NCBI GenBank assembly: GCA_021604885.1 | Contig: BQJV01000012.1 | Coordinates: forward strand, 1-20,355 | Reading direction: 5' to 3' | Length of the DNA stretch: 20,355 bases | Origin: Acidimicrobiales bacterium | Lineage (GTDB): Bacteria; Actinomycetota; Acidimicrobiia; Acidimicrobiales; Aldehydirespiratoraceae | Part shown: positions 13,572 through 19,973 of the stretch, piece by piece | Numbering within the stretch: the stretch's first letter is position 1 | How the letters are laid out: the number at the start of each line of letters is the position of its first letter | The notes under the pieces: generated by a model | The model's database searches: none | What the model was told of the DNA's origin: nothing | The model's input: the letters and a program-made list of their open reading frames with translations, nothing else | Translations under genes and position numbers: made by a program

Positions 13572-14270
13572 ATGCCCATGCATCGCCGCACCCGCTGGAC
13601 CCGCGCGGCCCTGGTCGTCCTGGCCGTCACCATTTCGTCACATCCTGCCGGCGCCTCGGATCGCCCCCCGAACGACCTTCCCGTCGCCCCGCTCCTGCTC
13701 GCACCCGTGCCTTGTGGCGTCGAGGTGCAGGGGACGACGTACGGCGGCCACGGCCGCCACAACTGGGCCCTCGATCTCAACACCACGGCCGGCCCGAAGC
13801 GGGAGGACGTCGGCCTGCCGATCCTCGCCCAGGCCGACGGCACCGTCGTGTGGTTCAAGACCAGCGGGTACAACAAGGGTGCCGGCACCTACATCGAGAT
13901 CGACTACGGCGACGTGACCGCGCGCTACATCCATCTCGTCGAGGGTTCGATCCCGGACCGCTTCGCCGAGATCGGCGCGGTCGTCGAGACCGGCGACCAA
14001 CTCGGAGAACTCGGCGGCACGGGACGCGTCAGCGCCCCCCACCTCCACCTCGAGTACTGGGACAGCGCCGACCATGTCGACACCGCCTGGTACCAGCTCC
14101 CGAGGGCCAACCAGATCCCGGTCTACTTCGAGAGCGTCGAGATGGTCGCGACGGTGGGGTCCCCGTCGCGCACGGTCTCGTCCACGAACTGCGCCGAACC
14201 GACCGTCGACGAGATCCTTCGCGAGCTGCGCGAGCGGCGACTGACCCAGGAGCCCATCCGCGGGCGATGA
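13572..14270 (+). CDS. Secreted M23-family metallopeptidase (LytM-type, cell-wall hydrolase)
   Basis: A 232-residue protein with a signal peptide: basic MPMHRRTRWTR, hydrophobic AALVVLAVTISS, and likely cleavage after AGA at residue 28. The M23 zinc site is visible as H63-xxxx-D68 (RHNWALDLN), H121 (RYIHLVEG) and H157-L-H159 (APHLHLEYW). The beta-strand core includes ILAQADGTVVWFKTSG and YIEIDYGDV. Members cut peptide cross-links in peptidoglycan outside the membrane. C48 and C207 might form a disulfide (inference). First residues of the zinc motif read H-N-W-A-L-D, close to the family's H-x(3)-D spacing but one residue longer, so it may be a modified site. Upstream lies a CRP-like site. It is convergent with the epoxide hydrolase gene, 7 bases apart. 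Confidence 0.88.
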   Translation: MPMHRRTRWTRAALVVLAVTISSHPAGASDRPPNDLPVAPLLLAPVPCGVEVQGTTYGGHGRHNWALDLNTTAGPKREDVGLPILAQADGTVVWFKTSGYNKGAGTYIEIDYGDVTARYIHLVEGSIPDRFAEIGAVVETGDQLGELGGTGRVSAPHLHLEYWDSADHVDTAWYQLPRANQIPVYFESVEMVATVGSPSRTVSSTNCAEPTVDEILRELRERRLTQEPIRGR

Positions 14271-14277
14271 CCGCGGC

Positions 14278-15414
14278 TCACAGCACGGCGAAGGCGGCCC
14301 GCATCTCGCCGACGAAGAGGGCGGGCTGTTCCCAGGCGGCGAAGTGGCCGCCCTGGTCGAGCTCGTTCCAGTACTGGATGTTCTCGTAGCGCTGCTCGGC
14401 CCACCGGCGTGAGCACCGGATGATCTCCTTCGGGTAGATCGAGCACCCGGTCGGCACCTCGACGGCCCCGCCGCCGAAGTCGGCGAAGCTCTCCCAGTAG
14501 AGACGGGCGGACGACGCGCCGGTCGCGGTGAACCAGTAGATCGAGATGTTGTCGAGCATCTGGTCCTTGGTCAGCGCGGACTCGGGGTGGCCGTCGTTGT
14601 CGGTCCACGCCCACATCTTCTCGGCGATCCATGCGCACTGGCCGGCTGCCGAGTCGACCAGTCCGTAGCCGAGCGTCTGGGGGCGACTGGCCTGCTGCTT
14701 CGAGTACCCCGAGTCCCACTTGTCGTAGTGGGCGAGCCCCTCGAGCGCACTCGCCTCCTGCGGCGTCGGCTCGGCCAGCGACTCCGGCGTCGGACCGGCG
14801 ACCGGCATATTCGTGTGGATCGCCCGCACGTTGCCGAGATTCTGCATCCCGATGTAGGTCGTGACCGCGCTGCCCCAGTCGCCACCCTGGGCGACATAGG
14901 AGTCGTAGCCGAGCCGGACCATCAGCGTGTTCCACGCGGTCGCGATCCAGGCGACACCGGTCCCCGCCTTCGTCGGCTTGGCACTCCAGCCGTAGCCGGG
15001 CAGCGACGGGATGACGAGGTGGAACGCCTCGTCGGCGCTGCCGCCGTGCTCGGTCGGATTCGTGAGCGGCTCGATGACGCCCATGAACTCGGCGACCGAT
15101 CCGGGCCAGCCGTGCGTGAGCACCATCGGGGTGGCGTCCTCGTGGGGCGACCGGACGTGGATGAAGTGGATGTCGACGCCATCGATCTCGGTGAGGAAGT
15201 TGTCGTAGGCGTTGATCGCCGACTCGAAGCGCCGCCAGTCGTAGTCGGTCGCCCAGTAGTCGCAGAGCTCCTGCGTGTAGGCGAGGGGGATGCCCTGGCT
15301 CCAGTCGTCGACGGCCTCCTTCTCCGGCCAGCGAGCCCGGGCGAGCCGGTCACGGAGGTCGTCGATGGCGGCGTCGGGGACGTCGATGGTGAAGGGGCGG
15401 ATTTCGTCGCTCAT
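14278..15414 (-). CDS. Epoxide hydrolase (alpha/beta-hydrolase, microsomal EH type with EHN domain)
   Basis: A 378-residue epoxide hydrolase. The N-terminal EHN domain begins IRPFTIDVPDAAIDDLRDRLARARWP and includes DDWSQGIPLAY. The alpha/beta core has the oxyanion motif HGWPGS (101-106), the nucleophile D179 in GGDWGS, and the catalytic His at 357 in DQGGHFAAWEQP. The SARLYWES segment (302-309) carries the Tyr that helps open the epoxide ring in this class. It converts epoxides to diols. The start at 15414 opens the conserved N-terminus; an upstream frame to 15450 adds only Arg-rich residues. It is divergent from the ligase gene, with 68 bases between starts. Substrate is unknown. Confidence 0.95.
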   Translation of the reverse strand: MSDEIRPFTIDVPDAAIDDLRDRLARARWPEKEAVDDWSQGIPLAYTQELCDYWATDYDWRRFESAINAYDNFLTEIDGVDIHFIHVRSPHEDATPMVLTHGWPGSVAEFMGVIEPLTNPTEHGGSADEAFHLVIPSLPGYGWSAKPTKAGTGVAWIATAWNTLMVRLGYDSYVAQGGDWGSAVTTYIGMQNLGNVRAIHTNMPVAGPTPESLAEPTPQEASALEGLAHYDKWDSGYSKQQASRPQTLGYGLVDSAAGQCAWIAEKMWAWTDNDGHPESALTKDQMLDNISIYWFTATGASSARLYWESFADFGGGAVEVPTGCSIYPKEIIRCSRRWAEQRYENIQYWNELDQGGHFAAWEQPALFVGEMRAAFAVL

Positions 15415-15468
15415 GCCCGCATGCTCGCCGCGCCGGAGCCGCCGGGGCAACTTGCCGACGGCGACGCC

Positions 15469-15474
15469 TAAGCT
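15469..15474 (+). promoter_or_regulatory. Putative -10 element (TAAGCT) of the DNA ligase operon
   Basis: TAAGCT followed by 8 bases and the ATG at 15483; no Shine-Dalgarno sequence. Leaderless-type geometry. Confidence 0.45.
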
Positions 15475-15482
15475 CGCCGCGA

Positions 15483-16559
15483 ATGGACCTCCCGGTTGCG
15501 CCCCCCGTCAAGCCGATGCTGGCGAAGGCCGTCGACGGCATCCCCGAGATCGGGGACCTCGCGTTCGAGCCGAAGTGGGACGGCTTCCGCTGCATCGTCT
15601 TTCGCGATGGCGACGAGGTCCACCTCGGCTCGCGCAACGAGAAGCCACTCACCCGCTACTTCCCCGAGCTCCTCCAGCCTCTGCGTGACTGCCTTCCGGA
15701 TCGCTGCGTGGTCGACGGCGAGATCATCGTGACCGTCGAGGACCACCTCGGGTTCGATTCGCTCCAGCAGCGGATCCACCCGGCCGAGTCGCGGGTCAAC
15801 CGACTCGCCGAGGAGACGCCCGCGGAGTTCGTGGCCTTCGACGTGCTCGCCGTGAACGACACGGACCTCACCGACGAGCCGTTCCGCGACCGGCGCCAGA
15901 TCCTCGAGGCGCTCGGTGCGTCGTTCGCCGCGCCGATCCATCTCGTGCCGTCGACCCTCGATCGGGAGATCGCGCAGGACTGGTACGTGCGGTTCGAGGG
16001 GGCTGGCCTCGACGGTCTGATCGCCAAGCCGCGCGACGGCACCTATCAGCCGAACAAGCGGGTCCAGTACAAGGTCAAACACACCCGCACCGCCGATGTC
16101 GTCATCGCCGGCTACCGGCTGCACAAGGACGGCGAGGGCGTCGGGTCGATGCTCGTCGGACTCCACGACGACGAGGGCCGCCTCCAGCACATGGGCGTCG
16201 CGTCGTCCTTCAAGGCGAGCCTGCGGGCCGAGCTGGTCGAGACGCTCGCGCCGTTCATCGTCGACGATCCGGCCGACCATCCGTGGTCGGAGTGGATGAA
16301 CCCGGATGCGCACGAGGAGGGGCTCATGCCCGGAGGGCCGAATCGCTGGAGCGCCGGCCGCGACACAGCGATGTGGGTGCCGCTCACGTGCGAGCTCGTC
16401 GCCGAGGTCAAGTACGAGGCGGTACTCAACGGGCGTTTCCGGGGGACGACGCGCTTCGTGCATTGGCGCCCGGATCGGGACGCCGCGTCGTGCGTCTACG
16501 ACCAACTCGAGGTCGCCGCGCCGGTCGGCATCAGCGAAGTCCTCGGCGCCGAGGGCTGA
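15483..16559 (+). CDS. ligC: ATP-dependent DNA ligase, LigC type
   Basis: A 358-residue ligase of the length usual for mycobacterial LigC. The adenylation domain shows motif I EPKWDGFR with the AMP-accepting K31 (29-36), then GSRNEKPLTRYFPEL (49-63), VDGEII (77-82), motif IIIa-like FVAFDVLA (116-123), motif IV GLDGLIAK (175-182) and motif V QYKVKH (195-200). The OB-fold ends with VPLTCELVAEVKYEA and FRGTTRFVHWRPDRD, consistent with motif VI. LigC proteins are thought to serve as backup repair ligases outside the main Ku/LigD route; no Ku, LigD or polymerase/primase gene lies beside it. The lipoprotein gene starts two bases after its stop, so they likely share a transcript. Confidence 0.95.
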   Translation: MDLPVAPPVKPMLAKAVDGIPEIGDLAFEPKWDGFRCIVFRDGDEVHLGSRNEKPLTRYFPELLQPLRDCLPDRCVVDGEIIVTVEDHLGFDSLQQRIHPAESRVNRLAEETPAEFVAFDVLAVNDTDLTDEPFRDRRQILEALGASFAAPIHLVPSTLDREIAQDWYVRFEGAGLDGLIAKPRDGTYQPNKRVQYKVKHTRTADVVIAGYRLHKDGEGVGSMLVGLHDDEGRLQHMGVASSFKASLRAELVETLAPFIVDDPADHPWSEWMNPDAHEEGLMPGGPNRWSAGRDTAMWVPLTCELVAEVKYEAVLNGRFRGTTRFVHWRPDRDAASCVYDQLEVAAPVGISEVLGAEG

Positions 16560-16561
16560 CC

Positions 16562-17029
16562 ATGCGCGGTCCGGTCGTGGCGGCGATCGTCGTCGCGGTG
16601 GTGGCGTCGCTCGCGGGGGCATGCGGCGACGACGCCGGCGCCGGCGGGTGCGACAACGAGGACGTCACGGGCGATGCCTCGGTCGTCGTCTGGACGGACT
16701 CCGATGGCTGTGAGATCTCGACACTCGTCGTCCACTCGTCGCCGGGCGACGCCGAGTGCGGCTGGGAGCTCGTCGACGTGATCGTCATCGGCGACGCCGT
16801 CTACCACTGGGACCCGGTGAACCTGCTCGCCTACGTCGACCAGCAGGTGCGCAACCGCACGTTCCGCACCGCGGATGTGATCGGCGAGCTGACCGACACC
16901 GGTTGGCGCCGGGGCACCGAGGAGCTCTGGCGACCGACCGACGACGACACGCACGTCTTCGTCGTCCGCGGCGACCAGACCGACCGGTACCTGCTCGACG
17001 CTGAGGGCGCCATCGTCTGTGCCAGTTGA
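16562..17029 (+). CDS. Small putative lipoprotein of unknown function (155 aa)
   Basis: I do not recognise the family. The N-terminus MRGPVVAAIVVAVVASLAGAC is a signal sequence followed by C21; the preceding LAGA is a slightly degenerate lipobox, so membrane anchoring is likely but not certain. Three more Cys follow (in GGCDN, DGCEI, AECGW) plus one near the C-terminus (IVCAS), suggesting disulfides outside the cell. The body is acidic, with a YHWDP motif and a terminal VFVVRGDQTDRYLLD segment. The ATG is two bases after the ligase stop. The last codons and the stop lie inside dispersed repeat copy C, so its C-terminus (ending CAS) may have been altered by insertion of the repeat. Confidence 0.75.
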   Translation: MRGPVVAAIVVAVVASLAGACGDDAGAGGCDNEDVTGDASVVVWTDSDGCEISTLVVHSSPGDAECGWELVDVIVIGDAVYHWDPVNLLAYVDQQVRNRTFRTADVIGELTDTGWRRGTEELWRPTDDDTHVFVVRGDQTDRYLLDAEGAIVCAS

Positions 17030-17055
17030 AGCGGGGGTCAGACCCCACTTGAAGC
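17022..17055 (-). repeat. Dispersed palindromic repeat, copy C (GGGGTCAGACCCC core)
   Basis: The same unit as copies A and B in inverted orientation: CCAGTTGAAGCG, GGGGTCAGACCCC (17034-17046), then ACTTGAAGC. It supplies the TGA stop codon (17027-17029) of the lipoprotein gene. Like the others it sits at a gene 3' end. Confidence 0.8.
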
Positions 17056-17079
17056 GGCGGGCGGGGGCACGGGGCACGG

Positions 17080-17107
17080 CTGGACAGGTGCCCGGCGCAC
17101 TGTCCAG
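17080..17107 (+). promoter_or_regulatory. Inverted repeat at the rraA promoter
   Basis: Perfect 8-bp arms CTGGACAG (17080-17087) and CTGTCCAG (17100-17107) with a 12-base spacer. The right arm overlaps the putative -10 (CAGACT, 17105-17110), so the dyad is well placed for a repressor site. Confidence 0.45.
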
Positions 17108-17110
17108 ACT
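17105..17110 (+). promoter_or_regulatory. Putative -10 element (CAGACT) of the RraA-family gene
   Basis: CAGACT followed by 6 bases and the ATG at 17117. The same hexamer precedes the carotenoid oxygenase start. No Shine-Dalgarno sequence at usual distance. Confidence 0.35.
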
Positions 17111-17116
17111 CGCGGG

Positions 17117-17605
17117 ATGGGCGCTGATCTTCCGGCTACGGCCGACCTGTGTGACGACCACGACGACGACGTGACCGTCCTCGACAACGACTTCCGATCG
17201 CTCGGCGGTCGGGACCGGATGGCCGGCGAGGCCGTCACGCTCAAGATCTTCGAGGACAACTCCCTCGTGCGCGAGGCGGTCGCGGAGGACGGCAGCGGCA
17301 AGGTCCTCGTGATCGACGCCGGCGGGTCCCGGCGCCGCGCCGTGGTCGGCGATCAACTCGCCGCGAAGGCGAGCACCAACGGCTGGTCCGGCATCCTCGT
17401 CTACGGCGCCGTGCGCGATGCCGCGATCCTTGCGACCACCGACCTCGCCGTCCATGCGCTCGGCACGAATCCGCGCAAGACCGAGAAGCGCGGAGTCGGC
17501 GACCGCGACGTGGCCGTGACGTTCTGCGGGGCGACGATCCGTCCCGGCGACTGGATCTACGCCGACCTCGACGGGGTGATGGTCGCCGACGGACCACTTG
17601 GCTGA
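17117..17605 (+). CDS. rraA: RraA-family protein (RNase E regulator / HMG aldolase-like)
   Basis: A 162-residue protein matching the full RraA length. Diagnostic blocks are ATADLCDDHDDDVTVLDNDFRSLGGR (start to 32), FEDNSLVREAV (45-55), VLVIDAGGSRRRAVVGDQLA (63-82), NGWSGILVYGAVRD (88-101) with R100-D101, HALGTNPRKTEKRG (113-126) and GDWIYADLDGVMV (144-156). RraA in E. coli inhibits RNase E; other members are 4-hydroxy-4-methyl-2-oxoglutarate/oxaloacetate aldolases that use the G-D-x-x-A and R-D residues, both present here. Which role applies cannot be decided. The last 49 bases overlap the 3' end of the convergent DHp gene. A dyad covers its promoter. Confidence 0.93.
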   Translation: MGADLPATADLCDDHDDDVTVLDNDFRSLGGRDRMAGEAVTLKIFEDNSLVREAVAEDGSGKVLVIDAGGSRRRAVVGDQLAAKASTNGWSGILVYGAVRDAAILATTDLAVHALGTNPRKTEKRGVGDRDVAVTFCGATIRPGDWIYADLDGVMVADGPLG

Positions 17606-17865
17606 GCCGCCTCCGTCAGGGCGTTCGAGCGAGCGACGAGATCGTCCAGCAGCGATTGCGCTCGCGCCGCCGCGGCGATGATCCGCTCGGTGTAGACCAT
17701 CCATTCCTCGTGCCGCTCCGGCGCGACGGCACCGCCGGCGGCGGCACCGACGTCCTCCTGGAGAAGCTGCCCGAACGCCGAGATGTGTCGAAGCGGTGCC
17801 CCGAGGTCGTGCGCCAGGCCCGACGTCAGGGCTTTGATCTCTTCGATCGGCTCGACGGGCGCCAC
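17557..17865 (-). CDS. Stand-alone histidine-kinase dimerisation (HisKA/DHp) domain protein, no ATPase domain
   Basis: A 102-residue ORF starting at a GTG three bases after the stop of the response regulator gene. The phosphoacceptor region is clear: ALTSGLAHDLGAPLRHISAFGQLLQED (12-38) with H19-D20, followed by a second helix ERIIAAAARAQSLLDDLVARS (60-80). No N-box or G-box ATPase domain follows in any frame, because the convergent rraA gene begins there; the last 16 or so residues are antisense to the rraA 3' end. It could be a kinase truncated by a deletion, or a small phosphotransfer protein like Spo0B serving the response regulator before it. The domain is certain; its function is open. 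Confidence 0.75.
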   Translation of the reverse strand: MAPVEPIEEIKALTSGLAHDLGAPLRHISAFGQLLQEDVGAAAGGAVAPERHEEWMVYTERIIAAAARAQSLLDDLVARSNALTEAAQPSGPSATITPSRSA

Positions 17866-17868
17866 GAT

Positions 17869-18300
17869 CTACCCCGCGGCCGATCTCGCGAGCGGGTCAT
17901 CCGCCAGGGCGCAGGCGCCGAGCCAGAAGGCGTCGATGCGGGCGACGATGTCGTCGATCTCCTCGAGCGTCTGGGGCTTCACGAGATAGGCGTTGGCGCC
18001 GGCCTCGTAGCTGGCTCTCACATCCGCCGGGTCGTCCGAACCGGACAGCGTGACGGCCGGAATCCAGCGGCAATCCGGGTCGGCACGGAGCCACCTGATG
18101 AGTTCGAGCCCGGACTCGTGGCGAAGCTTGAGGTCGACCACGACCAACGTGGGCGCCGGCCGTTCCTGGAGGTACCCCACGGCGACCCCGACGTCGGGGA
18201 CGATGTCGATGTGCGCCTCCGAACCGATGCGCTGAAAAGCCGACCGGAACAAGGCTTGATCGAACGGGTCGTCATCGACGACCAGAATCCGTTTGCGCAT
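17869..18300 (-). CDS. Single-domain response regulator (Rcp1-like receiver)
   Basis: A 143-residue stand-alone receiver. The acidic pocket is D9-D10-D11 (LVVDDDPFD), the phosphoacceptor D56 (LVVVDLKLRHESG), S86 (TLSGSDD) and K108 (AYLVKPQ). The C-terminal RIDAFWLG (121-128) is characteristic of Rcp1-type regulators that pair with phytochrome-like kinases. There is no output domain, so it acts by protein contact or phosphotransfer. The ATG at 18300 is chosen because GGAGG stands 7 bases upstream; the longer open frame to 18444 has no similarity. It lies three bases before the DHp gene, forming a likely two-gene operon. Confidence 0.92.
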   Translation of the reverse strand: MRKRILVVDDDPFDQALFRSAFQRIGSEAHIDIVPDVGVAVGYLQERPAPTLVVVDLKLRHESGLELIRWLRADPDCRWIPAVTLSGSDDPADVRASYEAGANAYLVKPQTLEEIDDIVARIDAFWLGACALADDPLARSAAG

Positions 18301-18307
18301 CTCGCCG

Positions 18308-18312
18308 CCTCC
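18308..18312 (-). promoter_or_regulatory. Ribosome binding site of the Rcp1-like gene
   Basis: GGAGG on the minus strand, 7 bases before the ATG at 18300. It settles the start against the longer frame. Confidence 0.7.
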
Positions 18313-18371
18313 ATCCGCTCGGGCCATGTGTTTCAAGAGACCATCGGCACCAAAGGCGAACGAGAGGAGCA

Positions 18372-18394
18372 GGTTGGGACCAAGGTCCCGAACC
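18372..18394 (-). terminator. Hairpin after the HD-domain gene
   Basis: On the minus strand GGGAC and GTCCC pair around a CTTG tetraloop, and the stem extends to GGTT/AACC with a single bulged base. It starts 16 bases after the HD gene stop and separates it from the response regulator gene. No T tract. Confidence 0.5.
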
Positions 18395-18409
18395 AACGGG
18401 CTGAACGCC

Positions 18410-19036
18410 TCAGGGGTCGAGAATCGTGCCCTCGTCGACGGCACGGTCGATGAGCTTCTCCACGACCTCCCACACGCCGTCCAGACCGTCGACCATCTTC
18501 GAGTTCACCGCCTTGACCGCGGACCCGCTCACACCACGCCGGGTCCACGACTCGCCGCCGATCGCGAGATTGAGCAGGAACGGCTGCAACCGGTCGCACG
18601 AGTAGGCGAAGCGGGCTTCGGGCGTCTCACGCGCCTCGTACTCGTCCCACAACGCCCGCAGCTCCGATGCTTCCGGCTCGGGCAGCAGGCCGAAGATCCG
18701 GTCGGCGGCGATGACCTCCTCCGCCTCTTTCGCCTTGCGCGCCTCGTAGTCGTAGATGTCAACGTCACCCGCGTCGATCTCGACGATGTCGTGGACGAGG
18801 AGAATCCGGATCGCCCGATCGAGATCGATGGGCTCCTTCGCGTGCGGAGCCATCACCATCGCGAGCATCGCCAGATGCCACGAATGCTCGCCGGAGTTCT
18901 CCCGGCGGCTCCCGTCGGCGAGCAGTGTCTGACGGAGCTCGCTCTTCAGCTTGTCGAGCTCGTAGACGAAACGGATCCGGTCGGCGAGGTCCGTGTCGAA
19001 CTCGGCGGCGAGGGCGACGGCGTCGTGCTGATCCAT
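18410..19036 (-). CDS. HD-domain phosphohydrolase (YfbR/HDDC2-like, probable 5'-deoxynucleotidase)
   Basis: A 208-residue HD-superfamily protein. Metal ligands are visible at H51 (NSGEHSWHLAMLAM), H82-D83 (LLVHDIVEIDAGD) and D148 (YSCDRLQPFLLN), and the E86 and DAGD pattern is typical of the HDDC2/YfbR group that removes phosphate from deoxynucleoside monophosphates. R19-I-x-F near the N-terminus (DRIRFVYELDKLK) and RRENSGEHSW also fit. The start ATG shares its first base with the stop of the 5'-3' exonuclease gene (TGATG), so the two are coupled. This suggests a nucleotide-salvage or repair pair, with the exonuclease releasing nucleotides; this link is inference. Confidence 0.92.
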   Translation of the reverse strand: MDQHDAVALAAEFDTDLADRIRFVYELDKLKSELRQTLLADGSRRENSGEHSWHLAMLAMVMAPHAKEPIDLDRAIRILLVHDIVEIDAGDVDIYDYEARKAKEAEEVIAADRIFGLLPEPEASELRALWDEYEARETPEARFAYSCDRLQPFLLNLAIGGESWTRRGVSGSAVKAVNSKMVDGLDGVWEVVEKLIDRAVDEGTILDP

Positions 19037-19908
19037 CAGGCGTACTTCCAGAAGAGCTCGTGGGCCCGTTTCGCGACGCGTTCGGCGTCGAGCGCGGCGC
19101 AGCGCTCGTCGAACCCCGCGCTCGGTCCCTTCCAGATCATGTCGTCCACGCTCGCGCTCACCGGCGCGTCGAGGTCGACCGTTGCGATCCGCCGGAACAG
19201 CAGCGCGTCCTCGAAGTTGTCGCGCAGCGTCATCGCGAGCTTGGCGGCGCCGCGGACGTCGACACCGTCCCACTCCGCCACGTCGAACGGCACGTCGTCG
19301 ATGTGGCCGAACCGCGAGAGGATCTTCGCAGCGGACTTCGCGCCCCAGCCCTGGAGCCCCGGGAAGCCATCCGCGGTGTCGCCGACCACGCCGAGATAGT
19401 CCGGGATCGACTCCGGTGGAACGCCGAACTTCTCGATCACGCCGGCCCGGTCGTAGATGATCTCGCGTCGCCGATCGAGCTGGATCACCCGATCGTCGGC
19501 GGTCACACACTGGGCCAGATCCTTGTCCGGCGTGCAGATGATGACCTGCTCGACCCGGTCGTCGGCCGCGGCCATCGCGGCGCCGGCCGCCATGCCGTCG
19601 TCAGCCTCGTGGGTGATCTGCGGCCACACCGCGAAGCCCGCGAGTTCGAGCAGCTCCTCGACCTCGGGAAACTGGGCGAGCAGATCGGGCTCGACGCCAC
19701 TGCCGTCCTTGTAGCCGTCGTACAGATCGTTGCGGAACGACTCGATCACCGTGTCGGTCGCGATGCCGATGTGCGTGGCCCCGTCGGCGACGAGGTCGAG
19801 CACGGTGTTCAGCACGCCTCGCTGGGCGCCGTGGCGCGTGTCCTTGTTGGCCGGCGAATAGTGGTAGCGGAACAGCTCGTAGGTGCCGTCGACCAGATGG
19901 ACTTTCAT
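19036..19908 (-). CDS. 5'-3' exonuclease (FEN-like, Pol I N-terminal domain homologue)
   Basis: A 290-residue stand-alone flap endonuclease-type protein. Metal-binding acidic residues appear at D7 (HLVDGTYELFR), D52 (IATD), E101-x-D103-D104 (THEADDG), D128-x-D130 (CTPDKDLAQC) and D177/D180 in the helix-hairpin-helix region VVGDTADGFPGLQGWGAKSAAKIL (174-197). It cuts 5' flaps or RNA primers during replication or repair. The ATG at 19908 is preferred: GGAGG lies 10 bases upstream and the protein begins with the conserved strand MKVHLVDG; a longer frame to 19956 adds no similarity. It is the first gene of the minus-strand unit with the HD protein, and divergent from the helicase gene. Confidence 0.94.
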   Translation of the reverse strand: MKVHLVDGTYELFRYHYSPANKDTRHGAQRGVLNTVLDLVADGATHIGIATDTVIESFRNDLYDGYKDGSGVEPDLLAQFPEVEELLELAGFAVWPQITHEADDGMAAGAAMAAADDRVEQVIICTPDKDLAQCVTADDRVIQLDRRREIIYDRAGVIEKFGVPPESIPDYLGVVGDTADGFPGLQGWGAKSAAKILSRFGHIDDVPFDVAEWDGVDVRGAAKLAMTLRDNFEDALLFRRIATVDLDAPVSASVDDMIWKGPSAGFDERCAALDAERVAKRAHELFWKYA

Positions 19909-19918
19909 GCGGGGACGT

Positions 19919-19923
19919 CCTCC
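19919..19923 (-). promoter_or_regulatory. Ribosome binding site of the 5'-3' exonuclease gene
   Basis: GGAGG on the minus strand, 10 bases before the ATG at 19908; it supports that start. Confidence 0.5.
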
Positions 19924-19973
19924 ATCAGCGGAGCCTCGCACAACCGCCGCGCTCACGCGGCATGATGCAGCCG

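Noticed and set aside
15483..17029. A non-homologous end-joining cluster around the DNA ligase
   Set aside because: The ligase has the LigC layout, but neither Ku nor LigD polymerase/nuclease domains are present; neighbours are a lipoprotein and an RraA-family protein.
18301..18444. N-terminal extension of the Rcp1-like response regulator
   Set aside because: Open frame only; the receiver begins at the ATG with GGAGG 7 bases upstream, and a hairpin belonging to the HD gene terminator lies inside the extension.
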